Positions 16,267 through 26,153 are shown, counted from the stretch's first letter. The stretch is DNA of 64,000 nucleotides from Flammeovirga sp. SJP92 (GCF_001583495.1 NZ_LQAQ01000098.1:62001-126000), one strand, 5' to 3'. Numbers and translations: made by a program. Notes: generated by a model from the letters alone, not told the origin.

Positions 16267-17779
16267 TTAAAAAATAAAGTCGGTCATACCAAAGCCTAAA
16301 GCTTTTGCTACATCCATTCCGAATTGCTTATCGGCTCTATAAAAGTATTTGATCATGGTTTTTTGTGTTTCCTTGTCACGTACTTGACCAAGATCACCGA
16401 CCAGATTAGAGACTAAATGTTCCTTGTCTTTTTTAGATAAAGATCTATAGAACTCTCCTGCTTGAGCATAGTCGTTGGTTTTTGAAATCTTCTGTTGAGT
16501 AGTGCTTACGCCATCTAATTTTGCTCTGGAATACGTGTACTTTGCATCATCTTTTACCGCTACTCTTGCACTTGGCTGATAGTTGACATCAGCATTTCCA
16601 TAATCTGAATTTCTTGTGCTTGCGTAGCTATCAGAATTATAATTGACTACTTTATTTTTTGGCTGATTTACTTTTACCTGAAGATAATTTGGTCCCAAAC
16701 GGTGTCTGTGTGTATCGAAATAAGAAAACAATCTTCCTTGTAACAAACGGTCTTCAGAAGGTTCAACACCAGGAATTAACGATCCCGGAGAGAAAGCTAT
16801 AGATTCCACTTCTTCAAAGTAATTGACAGGGTTTCTATTCAATGTCATCGTACCAATTTTTATCTTTTCGATTTTATCTTCAGGCCAGTCTTTTGTAGCA
16901 TCCAAAGGCCAAAAATCAAAAGAGTGCATATCTTCTACTTTGATCAATTGAACATATAAATCCCACTGTGGAAAATTTTTCTCTTCGATAGCATTTCGTA
17001 ACGACACCGTAGCATGTTGCCAGTCCATACCTTGTTGTTTCATGGCTTCATCTACTGTTAAGTTCTTTTCCCCTTGTTTAGAAACCCAGCTGTATTTTAC
17101 ATAGATCACTTCTCCTTTGCTATTTACCCATTTGAAACCGTGTACAGAACTTCCATTCATATATTGATATCCTTTCGGAATACCCAAATCTGTATATAGA
17201 CGAGTCAGCATATGTGTAGCTTCAGGCACATGAGAAAAGAAATCAAAGAAGCGGTTGGGATCTTGTTTGTTCGTTTCAGGAGATGGTTTTAAAGAATGAA
17301 CCATATCAGGAAATTTGATAGCATCTCTGATAAAGAAAACCGGAAGGTTGTTGCCTACTATATCATAATTTCCTTGTTCAGTATAGAATTTTACAGCAAA
17401 TCCCCTTGGATCTCTTGCCGTCTCAGGTGATCCTTTACCGTGAATTACTGTTGAAAAACGAACGGCAACTTCTGTTTTTTTGCCTACAGTTTGGAATGGT
17501 GCTACCATAGTAAATTCACTCATTTCTTTTGAGGCCTCAAAATAACCAAATGCCCCCTGCTCCTCTTGCATGTACTACTCTTTCAGGAATTCTTTCCCGA
17601 TCAAACGCGGCAAGTTTTTCTATTAAGTGAATGTCCTCTAAAAGTACAGGACCGTATTCTCCTGCTGTTTTTGAATTTTGATTGTCTCCAATCGGTGCTC
17701 CAAAATTCGTAGTCATTTGCTGCCCGAAAATGATTCCACTGAATAGGAACTGTATAATAAAAAAGGTAAGTTTTTTCAT
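16267..17779 (-). pseudogene. Exported heme catalase split by a one-base frameshift
   Basis: Two overlapping frames together make a complete clade-3-type catalase of ~504 residues. The first (17779-17537) holds a signal peptide ([20 protein letters not shown]), the arm [22 protein letters not shown] and the active-site His in [14 protein letters not shown], then runs out of frame as GIWLF. The second (from 17571 or earlier to 16267) resumes at [12 protein letters not shown] and carries VGNNLPVFFIRD and the heme-ligand Tyr in RLFSYFDTHRHRLGPNY. The break is at a run of five G on the coding strand (C at 17553-17557); four would give the family sequence RGAGAFGYF. It may be a real inactivating or phase-variable insertion, or a sequencing error. 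oxyR is divergent. Confidence 0.88.
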
Positions 17780-17864
17780 CTTGTGATTTGTTTTGGTATG
17801 TCACAAAGATGAGTGGAATAGTCAGGGTAAATCAAATAGATAATATGGTGGAGTATATTCATAA

Positions 17865-17890
17865 AATCTATAAGTCCTTAATTATAGATT
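17865..17890. promoter_or_regulatory. Perfect inverted repeat, candidate OxyR site
   Basis: AATCTATAA-N8-TTATAGATT (17865-17873 and 17882-17890). It resembles the ATAG/CTAT half-sites of OxyR operators and sits between the divergent catalase and oxyR genes, about 55 bases upstream of a -7-like CATCTTTG (minus strand, 17811-17804) for the catalase. Confidence 0.6.
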
Positions 17891-17918
17891 CAACTTATCG
17901 AAGCATAGAAATAATAGA

Positions 17919-17950
17919 TTGTACAACGAAAACAATTTTCAATACTTTTG
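17919..17950 (+). promoter_or_regulatory. Promoter of oxyR
   Basis: TTG at 17919-17921, 21 bases, then TACTTTTG at 17943-17950, a full match to TAnnTTTG. The ATG follows 25 bases later. Confidence 0.6.
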
Positions 17951-17975
17951 ATGGAGAACTATCCTGAGAAATAGA

Positions 17976-18908
17976 ATGACCATCCAACAATTAAATTACG
18001 TTGTCGCTCTAGACATTCATAGACATTTTGTGAAAGCAGCCGAAAGTTGTGCTGTTTCCCAACCTACATTAACCAACCAAGTCAAGAAATTAGAAGATCA
18101 AATTAACCTTACTCTTTTTGATCGAAAAACACAGCCTTTGAAACCTACTCCAATGGGTGAGGTATTCATTGCGAAAGCAAGGAAAATACTAAGAGAAATA
18201 GATCAGCTCAAAGCACTTGTCAATGAAGAACAGTCACAAGTGAAAGGAAAATTTAAACTCGGAATCATACCTTCTTTGTCACAATATATACTGCCGAAGT
18301 TTTTACACCATTTTTCAAAGGCATATCCTAATACTCATTTAGAGATAAAAGAATGGCGAAGTGAACAGATCATGAAAGGATTGGATAATGGGGATTTAAA
18401 TGTAGGATTGATGGTAACACCTTTGTATGAAAATACGTTGAGGGAGATTCCTATTTTCTATGAGCCATTTCTGTTATATGCTCAAGAAGGTCATACCTTA
18501 TTAAAGAAGGAACAGATTATTGCTGATGAATTGAAATCAAAAGACCTATGGTTGTTGGAAGAAGGGCACTGTTTTAGAAATCAGATTTTGAATTTTTGTC
18601 AGTTTAAAAAAGAAAAAGAGCAGGATAAAAATATTGTCTTTGAAAGTGCATCTATAGAAACTTTGAAACTGATGATACAGCAAACTGGAGGTTATACTTT
18701 GATTCCAGAATTAGCTTACAATCAATTTATAGATCAAGATAAAACGAAAAGATTTTCAACACCAGAACCTGTAAGAGAAGTGAGTTTGGTAGTGCATAAA
18801 TCATTTACAAAAGAATTACTGCTAACTCACCTTCATGAAAGCATTCAAAAAAATATACCAATGTCATTTCGTAAAAAAGGAAGAAATATAATGGTGGATT
18901 GGAGATGA
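17976..18908 (+). CDS. oxyR: OxyR-type LysR family peroxide sensor
   Basis: 310 residues. Residues 1-60 form the LysR winged helix-turn-helix (MTIQQLNYVVALDIHRHFVK, then SQPTLTNQVKKLE). Residues 90-300 are the substrate-binding-like regulatory domain. The motif EEGHCFRNQILNFC puts Cys at 199 and 208, the same numbers as the peroxide-sensing Cys pair of E. coli OxyR (EDGHCLRDQAMGFC). It should sense hydrogen peroxide by forming this disulfide and then activate the divergent catalase. A perfect 9-bp inverted repeat lies between the two genes. Confidence 0.92.
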   Translation: MTIQQLNYVVALDIHRHFVKAAESCAVSQPTLTNQVKKLEDQINLTLFDRKTQPLKPTPMGEVFIAKARKILREIDQLKALVNEEQSQVKGKFKLGIIPSLSQYILPKFLHHFSKAYPNTHLEIKEWRSEQIMKGLDNGDLNVGLMVTPLYENTLREIPIFYEPFLLYAQEGHTLLKKEQIIADELKSKDLWLLEEGHCFRNQILNFCQFKKEKEQDKNIVFESASIETLKLMIQQTGGYTLIPELAYNQFIDQDKTKRFSTPEPVREVSLVVHKSFTKELLLTHLHESIQKNIPMSFRKKGRNIMVDWR

Positions 18909-19264
18909 TGATAAATATAAAAAACTGAATTTATCTTAAAATACTTTAATTTTATTTGGTTTATTAACTTAATGTAAATTTTATATTTCGTTTGTTGCGT
19001 TGTTTATGAAATAGTAATTTTAAATAAATTAAGATAAGTGTCAAAACTACTGTTAATCAATGCAAATTATATTCTATTCCTTGTTAAGTTGGTTAAATCG
19101 TTAATGTTCCCACATATATAATCGTACCTTAAAATTACCGAAGAGGCCTCTTCTTTAATCTATCTGTTCATAAGGCTATAGTGTAACAACTATGCCTGAG
19201 AGTAACTGTGATTGTCCGTTTTTAACGCTTAAAGCCAGACTTTTAGTGCTGAGACTGTATTGTC
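18909..19264. other. Intergenic region before tonB
   Basis: No gene seen. Holds a perfect 14-bp palindrome GAAGAGGCCTCTTC (19140-19153) and a hairpin AGGC-T-ATAGT / ACTAT-GCCT (19173-19197) that would sit in the tonB leader. Function unknown. Confidence 0.5.
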
Positions 19265-20110
19265 ATGCCTGCTCTAAAAATTAGTATAACTATGATTGAT
19301 ATTTTAAAATTTATGGGTCCTGAAGGACTTTTCATCTCCTTTTTAGTCGTATTAGTAGCTATTGTCCAACTCTTCAGAGTTATTATCAGCAAACAAAGCA
19401 ACCCTTCTCCATTAACACAAAGCAATCCTCTTGTCAAAAAGTATGATGATGTAAACCTAGACAAATACACTAATTTCTTTCGAATGCTGGGACTGAGCAT
19501 TGGATTGACAATTGTCTTGGCGGCATTTGAATACCCGACTCCTGCGAATGTATTGATGACGCTCACCGATACTAATCTTTACATTGATGAGGAACTTGAT
19601 TCAGCAGTTGTGTTACCTAAACCAAAATTGCCTCAGCCAAAGAAAGTTCCTGTGGTAAAAATCATCGAAGTCACTGAAGATAAAGATGTCACCAAAGACA
19701 TTGAAATTGACATTCCAGAGTTTATTGATCCTGATGAGGTCATAGAAGAGTATATTCCTGATGATGAACCAGATGATGAGGTAATCGAAAATGAGGTCCA
19801 TATTATTGTTGAAAAAACAGCCGCTTTTAAAGGTGGAATGGGTAAGTTTTATAGATGGCTGGGTAAAAAACTCAAATATCCTTCACATGCGAAACGCTTA
19901 GGTGTAGAGGGGAAAGTATTTGTAGAATTTGTCATTGAAAAAGATGGTTCACTAAGTAACTTGAAAGTAGTAAGAGGTATTGGTGCTGGATGTGATGAAG
20001 AAGCCATCAGAATTTTAAAAATGTGTCCAAAATGGTCCCCTGGAGAACAAAGAGGGAGGCCTGTCAGACAAAAAATGGTATTACCAATCTCTTTTCGTCT
20101 ACAAAATTAA
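19265..20110 (+). CDS. TonB-type energy transducer
   Basis: 281 residues. A first membrane segment (about 13-40) and a second (~75-92) are followed by a Pro-rich and acidic periplasmic linker (PKPKLPQPKKVPVVKIIEV, then repeated Asp/Glu-Pro stretches). The TonB C-terminal domain covers ~195-281 (KYPSHAKRLGVEGKVFVEFV, GSLSNLKVVRGIGAGCDEEA, CPKWSPGEQRGRPVRQKMVL). It passes inner-membrane proton energy to outer-membrane receptors. Two membrane segments and a long acidic linker are common in Bacteroidota TonB. The ATG at 19292 (MIDILKF) is an equally possible start. No ExbB/ExbD genes nearby. Confidence 0.9.
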   Translation: MPALKISITMIDILKFMGPEGLFISFLVVLVAIVQLFRVIISKQSNPSPLTQSNPLVKKYDDVNLDKYTNFFRMLGLSIGLTIVLAAFEYPTPANVLMTLTDTNLYIDEELDSAVVLPKPKLPQPKKVPVVKIIEVTEDKDVTKDIEIDIPEFIDPDEVIEEYIPDDEPDDEVIENEVHIIVEKTAAFKGGMGKFYRWLGKKLKYPSHAKRLGVEGKVFVEFVIEKDGSLSNLKVVRGIGAGCDEEAIRILKMCPKWSPGEQRGRPVRQKMVLPISFRLQN

Positions 20111-20193
20111 TCTGATGTTTAATGCAGTAACGAAGCATCACTTAAAATGATCACCTTCGTCTGTCACAGAAAACTATCATAATCGTAATCAAG

Positions 20194-20228
20194 ACCTACA
20201 ATAGTAAAGCTATTTTACTGTTGTAGGT
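20194..20228. terminator. Bidirectional terminator
   Basis: ACCTACAATAGTAAA / TTTTACTGTTGTAGGT, about 15-bp stem with a short loop, between convergent genes. It overlaps the last codons of the minus-strand gene. Confidence 0.8.
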
Positions 20229-20692
20229 TTATCATTTTTAATCTTATACCATTTTATTCGAATAGTGATATCAGTGGCATTATCAGAAACAGTTAATTCT
20301 CCTTCATCTTTATTATCGGGATTATTGATTGTAAAAGAATAATTTTTTGAGTATTCATCTGATTCAATAATTTTTTCTGGCGTATAATTACAAGGGCAAT
20401 TATCGCATATTTGCCATACACCATTAACAAATTCCCAGTTTCCACCTTGTAGGTTTTGTTGATTGATTGATACTGATGAGTTTATCTGTTGTAGGTTTGA
20501 ATTGCTAGTTTGAATATATTTACTAGGTAAACTTCCAACATGCCTTATTCTTAAACAACTGCTTCCTTCTTTATGACTAAAACTGATAACTTTGATATAG
20601 TAATTTCCATTTTTCAGCGTATACTGAGCAAAGCTATTGTTTGATAAAAAAAATATGAAAATTGAAAAGAATAAATAAAATAGGTTCTTCAT
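20210..20692 (-). CDS. Secreted protein, unknown function
   Basis: 160 residues with a signal peptide (MKNLFYLFFSIFIFFLSNNSFA). The mature part starts YTLKNGNYYIKVISFSHKEG, contains a Cys pair motif CDNCPC near residue 96-101 and is otherwise rich in Asn, Ser and Lys. The CxxCxC cluster could bind metal or form disulfides. I recognise no family. Monocistronic and convergent with tonB. Confidence 0.7.
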   Translation of the reverse strand: MKNLFYLFFSIFIFFLSNNSFAQYTLKNGNYYIKVISFSHKEGSSCLRIRHVGSLPSKYIQTSNSNLQQINSSVSINQQNLQGGNWEFVNGVWQICDNCPCNYTPEKIIESDEYSKNYSFTINNPDNKDEGELTVSDNATDITIRIKWYKIKNDKPTTVK

Positions 20693-20838
20693 AAGGTACA
20701 GACTTAAGCATAGATTTAACCTTTCAAAGGTAACTTTTTTTGATTTTACATTCCAATTTTTACCATTATTCTCCTCTTTTTCACCTTTAGAACCTGTTAA
20801 AAAATAAAGTCCTTTGTAGTGTTAAAAATATAAACGCT

Positions 20839-22245
20839 ATGAAAACATTATTCGATATTCTTGCTATTGCTTTCGGTCTTCTCATTGGTTTTGCAATACA
20901 TAGTCACGCTCAAGTAAGAGCAATACAAGATCTCAGATACAATGACGACTTTACTTATCTGTTGTCCGATTCGGTTCAGAAGAAAGGAACGGATCATTTG
21001 AAATTTATGCCGATTGGTAAAAGTGGAAAATCAAATTTATCGCTCGGAGGAGAAATCAGACAATGGTACGAGTACCGTGAAAATTCGAACTTTGGCGACT
21101 TGCCTCCGGGAACCATCACAGATTATAATGGTAGTTTACAACACCGCCTGATGGTACATGCTGATCTACAAATCAATTCAAGAATAAGAGTTTTCGGACA
21201 ACTGAATAATACATTGGAGTTTGGTAATCCAAACCCGTCCGTACCTGAAATAATCGTAGATGGACTTGGCATACATCAATTGTTTGTGGATTTGAATGTA
21301 GGCAAGAAAGGAAGTGAAAAAGCACAAATTATTCGATTAGGTCGTCAGGAATTTGATTTTGGAAATGGTCTATTGATTTCATCAAGAGAAGGTCCCAATA
21401 ATAGACAAGCATTTGATGGTATTTCTTATATTACTAAAAATAAAAACTTCGACCTTCATACCCTTTTTGCTACTCCTGTAATTATCAATCCTGATGTATT
21501 TGATAACTCACACATCAATGAATATATATGGGGTGCGTATGCGAATTTCAGAAAATCTAAAGCACTTAAATTGGACCTCTACTATTTTGGGTTTCATACA
21601 GAGCGAAGACAGTTCAACTACGTTCCCGGTAAGCAAACAAGACATACCCTTGGTGGTAGATTATGGCAAAGAGGAAGAAGACTTTGGGTGGATATGGACA
21701 TGATGTATCAAACGGGAAAATTCAATGATTTAACTGTCAATGCAGTGAACGCAACAGCAGAGGTACATTATTTCTTTCCTGATGTATTTCTAAAGCCCAT
21801 GGTTGGAATGGGAGCTAGTTATGTTTCCGGTGATTATGATCCGAACGATAAGCAACTGAATACTTTTGACCCCTTGTATCCAAAACCTGTTTATGGATTG
21901 GCAATGGCACAAGGTCCAAGTAATATTGCTCATATCAAACCTACTTTTGGTTTACAGCCTTTGGAAAGACTATACATAAATTTCAGCTGGTATTATTTAG
22001 CAAGAGCGAGTAATAAAGATGGTTCTTATGCACCAAGTATGGTACAAGTACGTCCTTCTTCAGAAACAGAAAGCGAAAAATATGGTGTGGGTGTTCAATA
22101 CGGCTTAGATATATTTTATATCATCAATCAGCATTTTACATTGATGTCTTTCAATTCTTATGTGACCCCGGGAGATTATGTCAAAGAAACTGGAGCAGGG
22201 AAAGCGATTACTTTTTCGGCGGTGGCATTGCAGTATAAGTTTTGA
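20839..22245 (+). CDS. Alginate export (AlgE-type) outer-membrane porin
   Basis: 468 residues: signal peptide (cleavage near HSHAQ at residue ~24), then an 18-strand-type beta-barrel. The motifs LGGEIRQWYEYRENSNFG, LQHRLMVHADLQINSRIRVFGQL, RLGRQEFDFGNGLLISSREGPNNRQAFDG and the C-terminal aromatic strand FSAVALQYKF match the alginate export family (Pfam Alginate_exp). In Bacteroidota such proteins act as selective outer-membrane channels for anionic or small organic solutes, and an alginate role here is not shown. Monocistronic. No alginate synthesis genes nearby. Confidence 0.85.
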   Translation: MKTLFDILAIAFGLLIGFAIHSHAQVRAIQDLRYNDDFTYLLSDSVQKKGTDHLKFMPIGKSGKSNLSLGGEIRQWYEYRENSNFGDLPPGTITDYNGSLQHRLMVHADLQINSRIRVFGQLNNTLEFGNPNPSVPEIIVDGLGIHQLFVDLNVGKKGSEKAQIIRLGRQEFDFGNGLLISSREGPNNRQAFDGISYITKNKNFDLHTLFATPVIINPDVFDNSHINEYIWGAYANFRKSKALKLDLYYFGFHTERRQFNYVPGKQTRHTLGGRLWQRGRRLWVDMDMMYQTGKFNDLTVNAVNATAEVHYFFPDVFLKPMVGMGASYVSGDYDPNDKQLNTFDPLYPKPVYGLAMAQGPSNIAHIKPTFGLQPLERLYINFSWYYLARASNKDGSYAPSMVQVRPSSETESEKYGVGVQYGLDIFYIINQHFTLMSFNSYVTPGDYVKETGAGKAITFSAVALQYKF

Positions 22246-22359
22246 TTTTTGTGTTATAAAAAATATTGAATGCTTAAATTGGTATTTTAAATTTTAAGTA
22301 CTAAGTCAAAATTAGATAATTTTAAATTTGTACTTACTAAAGCTAACTTCAATTTAATC

Positions 22360-22998
22360 ATGCAATACTTCAAAGTGAACGATATAACATCACTTGATAA
22401 AAGTGTAAGTATATTCTTAATAATCAAATCTATTTTTCTGTTCTCTTTGATCTCATTACTATATGGAATTGTTGACTATTTATTTATTCATTCATCAAGT
22501 GATATTGTATTATATTCTGAGATGTCTTATTGGGAAAAACTACTTCTAGGTTCTCTATGGGCTCCTATTGTTGAGGAATTTGCTTATAGGTACTTTTTAG
22601 ATTTTAAGGTAAGATCTACAAAAATATCAATCAGTCTTCTGTTATCCTTTTTACTGATCCACACCGTAGGTTTCTTTTTCTCCTTCGGAAATTACAATTA
22701 TCTATTATTTGTAGGTTATTTTTTATGTATATTTTTAATAGTTGATAAACTGATCAAACAGTCGTTTGTAGATAAGTGGAAAGATCTTTTCATTTATATT
22801 TCTGTTTTCGGATTTGGAATATCACATATCACAAACTTTAGTCTGGATCAACTATCTATTGATAAGATTCCCTATGTGACTTGTTATGTTTTGACTATTT
22901 CAATTATTGGTTATATCATGACTGTAATAAGACTAAAGTTTGGGATGAGGTATAATATTGCATTGCATTTTGTATTGAACTTTTTATTGTTTGTCTGA
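22360..22998 (+). CDS. CPBP family intramembrane metalloprotease
   Basis: 212 residues with about six membrane helices. The CPBP (Abi) signature is present: the EExxxR motif in PIVEEFAYRYFLDF (Glu72, Glu73, Arg77), the second motif FGISHITNF with a His, and the third NIALHFVLNF with a His near the C-terminus. These residues form the presumed catalytic site of Rce1-like proteases. Bacterial members act in peptide immunity, signal processing or unknown roles. It stands alone, without a bacteriocin gene beside it. Confidence 0.85.
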   Translation: MQYFKVNDITSLDKSVSIFLIIKSIFLFSLISLLYGIVDYLFIHSSSDIVLYSEMSYWEKLLLGSLWAPIVEEFAYRYFLDFKVRSTKISISLLLSFLLIHTVGFFFSFGNYNYLLFVGYFLCIFLIVDKLIKQSFVDKWKDLFIYISVFGFGISHITNFSLDQLSIDKIPYVTCYVLTISIIGYIMTVIRLKFGMRYNIALHFVLNFLLFV

Positions 22999-23390
22999 TA
23001 GTTCTTTCTAGTTTCTTATCACGGTTTAATTTGTTGTTTATGAAATTTGACTCTCAAATTATTTATTTCTGTAGTAACTAACATCAACCAATGTCGAATT
23101 TCGTCAGCTCTTATTTTAGGCCTAAAAATCAGATTTTGAATATTCCATAATTACTTTTCACGTTACTGTTTTTGAGTGTGTATTATGTTAAATGAATATA
23201 GTAATGGTATTTAAAAATATTAACTAATCCAACTTTGATCAGAAACCTTGAAACAATCATATTGTACTGAAAATAAACTTAAAGCCTAACTGTATGCTCT
23301 AAAAAATGACTACAGTTAGATAAAACCAATGAAGGGTACTTTTCTGTACTCTCACTTTTTTAACTTTATTCATCTACAATTTTTTTAGTA
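22999..23390. other. Intergenic region with inverted repeat CTAACTGTA-N16-TACAGTTAG
   Basis: No gene found in ~390 bases. The inverted repeat (arms 23286-23294 and 23311-23319) lies ~70 bases before the lipoprotein ATG. Its right arm overlaps AAATGACTACA, a string also present in the 6556 and 7637 motifs. A CTACAATTTTTTTA leader precedes the ATG. Confidence 0.5.
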
Positions 23391-23888
23391 ATGAAAAAAC
23401 TAATTGCAAGCATTTTTCTGGCAGGCACTATCATGGGGTGTTCTGACAAAGTAGAAAATGATTTAACTCCCGCAGACAATTCTGGCTTTTACCAATGGAG
23501 TACTTCTTTTAATACAAACTTGATTGAAGGAGAAGACACAACAGCAGTTTCAACTGGTACTATCCCAACTGCTGAATTAAATGTTTCAGCACAAGGCGAT
23601 GTTGAGTTTAAAACATACAAATATGAATTGAAAGCTGATGCTGAAGGTGGCTTAGTGATCGTGGACGGTCAAGTTCAATATGATCTTTTCGTTGTTGAAA
23701 CTAAAACTGGAACTATTGCTCAGTCTTTAGCAGGAGAATTCTCAATTAATTATTCTACGTCATGCTTAGAAGGTAAAGATATCGTTCAAACTCCTTCTAT
23801 TAAGACCTATTTCATAAAGAACTATGCTCCAGCTAAGCAAGAAGAGGGAGGTTTCACAAAGGATGTTTGTTCTGAAGAAATCCCTTAA
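23391..23888 (+). CDS. Lipoprotein, unknown function
   Basis: 165 residues. Signal peptide II with lipobox IMGC (Cys at residue 17) followed by SDKVEND. The mature protein is beta-rich (NTNLIEGEDTTAVSTGTIPT, AELNVSAQGDVEFKTYKYEL) with two Cys (TSCLEG and DVCSEE) that may be bridged, and ends EEIP. No named domain. The leader CTACAATTTTTTTA and the inverted repeat upstream suggest regulated expression. Its terminator lies 70 bases after the stop. Confidence 0.72.
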   Translation: MKKLIASIFLAGTIMGCSDKVENDLTPADNSGFYQWSTSFNTNLIEGEDTTAVSTGTIPTAELNVSAQGDVEFKTYKYELKADAEGGLVIVDGQVQYDLFVVETKTGTIAQSLAGEFSINYSTSCLEGKDIVQTPSIKTYFIKNYAPAKQEEGGFTKDVCSEEIP

Positions 23889-23957
23889 ATACTTTTGTCT
23901 TAGTACTTAATAAGATATTTTATAACAAAAAGGTCAAACTGTCCTTTTTCTATAAGT

Positions 23958-24010
23958 AAGATTCTCCTTAAAACTCAATTGAAATGGATGAGCTTTGGAG
24001 AATCTTTTTC
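23958..24010 (+). terminator. Intrinsic terminator of lipoprotein gene
   Basis: AAGATTCTCC / GGAGAATCTT 10-bp stem with a 29-nt loop and a T5 tail. Confidence 0.65.
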
Positions 24011-24209
24011 GTATTAGATTATTTCTCATATTTCATTCCTCTAATTATCATTAAAAAGGACGATTAGAATTTGTGAAATTTTCGGGGTGTATTTATCCAA
24101 GAATCTTACAAATTGCTATAATAAAAATATCTCCCTCAGAAACCGCCTATTTATTACCATAATGTGAGGGGGCATTTTGTTATCATGCGTTCATACTGAA
24201 ATGAATTGA

Positions 24210-26153
24210 ATGAACATGAAACGAAGAGAATTTTTAAACATAGGAAGTAAAGCCGCTTTAATGCTTTTAGCTTCTAATGAAATTTTAGCAAACTCAACTT
24301 TAGTCAAAAAACTAGACGGTGATTTCTTATTTATTGAAGCCGAACAATTTTCAGATTTAGGTGGATGGGAAGTGGATCAGCAATCCATGGATCAAATGGG
24401 ATCTTCCTACCTATTAGCACACGGTTTGGGTATTCCTGTAAAAGATGCGAGTACGCAAGTGACATTTCCCAAAAAAGGAAAATACAGAGTTTGGGTAAGA
24501 ACTAGAGATTGGGTGGCACCTTGGAAAGTGGATGGAGCACCAGGTAAATTTCAATTACTTATCAATGATGCACCAGTAAAGGAGACGTTCGGAACCAAAG
24601 GTGCTGAATGGCATTGGCACGATGGAGGAATGGTAGAAGTCTCTAAAAAGACAAAGCTGACTTTGCATGATTTAACGGGCTTTGAAGGAAGATGTGATGC
24701 TATTTTGTTCTGTAAAGACAAAGATTTTACCCCGACAGATGATGTAAAAGCACTGACAAAATTCAGAAGAAAGTTATTGGGTTTTCCAGAAAAACCTGAA
24801 AATGGAGGAAGTTATGATTTGGTAGTTGCTGGTGGTGGTTTTGCAGGAACCTGTGCGGCAATTTCTGCTGCGCGTAAAGGATTAAAAGTAGCTTTGATTC
24901 AAGATCGACCTGTTTTGGGAGGCAATGGAAGTTCAGAAGTACGGGTTTGGCCTGAAGGTCATACTTCACAGCTACCTTATCCTCATGTGGGTGGAATTGT
25001 CAATGAGATTTCTCCAGATGTGATTGATAGAGGAAGATATGGAACGAGAAATGCTCGATTGGGAACTTCTTATGATGATCAAAGAAAAACGGAAGTGGTC
25101 AGTAAAGAAGAGAATATTACACTGTTTTTAGAGGAAAGAGTAATTGGAGTAGAACATGAAAACCAATCAATTTCAGCCGTCATTTCACAGCATACTAAAA
25201 CGGGCGTTCAGAAAAAGATAGAAGGAAAATTCTTTGCGGACTGTACAGGTGATGCCACTGTAGGTTACTTGGCTGGAGCTGATTATAAAATGTCTGAATC
25301 CACTTTTATGGGTTCTTCTAACATGTGGAGTGTATTAGATGCCGCCAATAAAGAGGAAGTACTAAAATGTGAGTGTAAAGATAAAGCGGCTTTAACCATC
25401 TCCTGTGATATTGGTGAGGTAGAACAGCCTTTCCCGAAGTGTTCTTGGGCATTGGATTTATCTGATAAACCATTCCCTGGAAGGGAAAACTATAAAGGGC
25501 AATGGGGAGCAAAAGATCCCTTGGGTAATCTTGGAGGGTGGTTCTGGGAAAGTGGCTTTGATAAGAATCCTATTACAGATGTGGAAAAAATTAGAGATCT
25601 CAACTTCAGAGCAATGTATGGCGCATGGGATGCTCTGAAGAATGTAGATAAACTTTACCCCAATCACCGTTTAGGTTGGTCTGCGTTTATTTCCGGAAAG
25701 AGGGAATCAAGACGTTTGGTAGGTGATATTAAATTGACGGCAGATCACTTTAGAGATAATGTAGAATTTGAAGATGGTGCTTACCCTTGTTCATGGGGAA
25801 TCGATGTGCACAGTGCTCATCAGGAGTTTGATAAAGGATTAGAAGGAGAAGAATTTATCTCTTTTGCAACTACCGGAAAAGGCTATGATTATGAAGGTCC
25901 TTACTGGGCTCCGTATCGTACATTATACAGTAAAAACATTAAGAATTTATTTATGGCAGGGCGAAATATCAGTGTCAGCAGAGATGGACTAGGCCCAGTA
26001 AGAGTGATGAAAACCTGTGGTATGATGGGTGAAATTGTAGGATTAGCTGCATCAATTTGTATTAAAGAAAAAGTAACCCCTAGAGGTGTTTATCAGCAAC
26101 ATTTAGGACAGCTGAAAAAACTAATGCAACAACCTTCTACTCAACGTTCTTAA
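24210..26153 (+). CDS. FAD-dependent oxidoreductase with N-terminal carbohydrate-binding-like domain
   Basis: 647 residues. The start RREFLNIGSKAALMLL has a twin-arginine-like feature (KRREF) and a hydrophobic stretch, so Tat-type export is possible. Residues ~35-175 form a beta-sandwich (FIEAEQFSDLGGW, YRVWVRTRDWVAPWKVDG) of the type found before carbohydrate enzymes. From ~205 an FAD-binding Rossmann fold follows (YDLVVAGGGFAGTCAAISAARKG, then QDRPVLGGNGSSEVRVWPEG). This is the FAD_oxidored family, members of which occur in polysaccharide loci and oxidise or reduce sugars. The C-terminus (LFMAGRNISVSRDGLGPVRV) is typical. It forms an operon with the next gene (12-base gap). Confidence 0.88.
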   Translation: MNMKRREFLNIGSKAALMLLASNEILANSTLVKKLDGDFLFIEAEQFSDLGGWEVDQQSMDQMGSSYLLAHGLGIPVKDASTQVTFPKKGKYRVWVRTRDWVAPWKVDGAPGKFQLLINDAPVKETFGTKGAEWHWHDGGMVEVSKKTKLTLHDLTGFEGRCDAILFCKDKDFTPTDDVKALTKFRRKLLGFPEKPENGGSYDLVVAGGGFAGTCAAISAARKGLKVALIQDRPVLGGNGSSEVRVWPEGHTSQLPYPHVGGIVNEISPDVIDRGRYGTRNARLGTSYDDQRKTEVVSKEENITLFLEERVIGVEHENQSISAVISQHTKTGVQKKIEGKFFADCTGDATVGYLAGADYKMSESTFMGSSNMWSVLDAANKEEVLKCECKDKAALTISCDIGEVEQPFPKCSWALDLSDKPFPGRENYKGQWGAKDPLGNLGGWFWESGFDKNPITDVEKIRDLNFRAMYGAWDALKNVDKLYPNHRLGWSAFISGKRESRRLVGDIKLTADHFRDNVEFEDGAYPCSWGIDVHSAHQEFDKGLEGEEFISFATTGKGYDYEGPYWAPYRTLYSKNIKNLFMAGRNISVSRDGLGPVRVMKTCGMMGEIVGLAASICIKEKVTPRGVYQQHLGQLKKLMQQPSTQRS

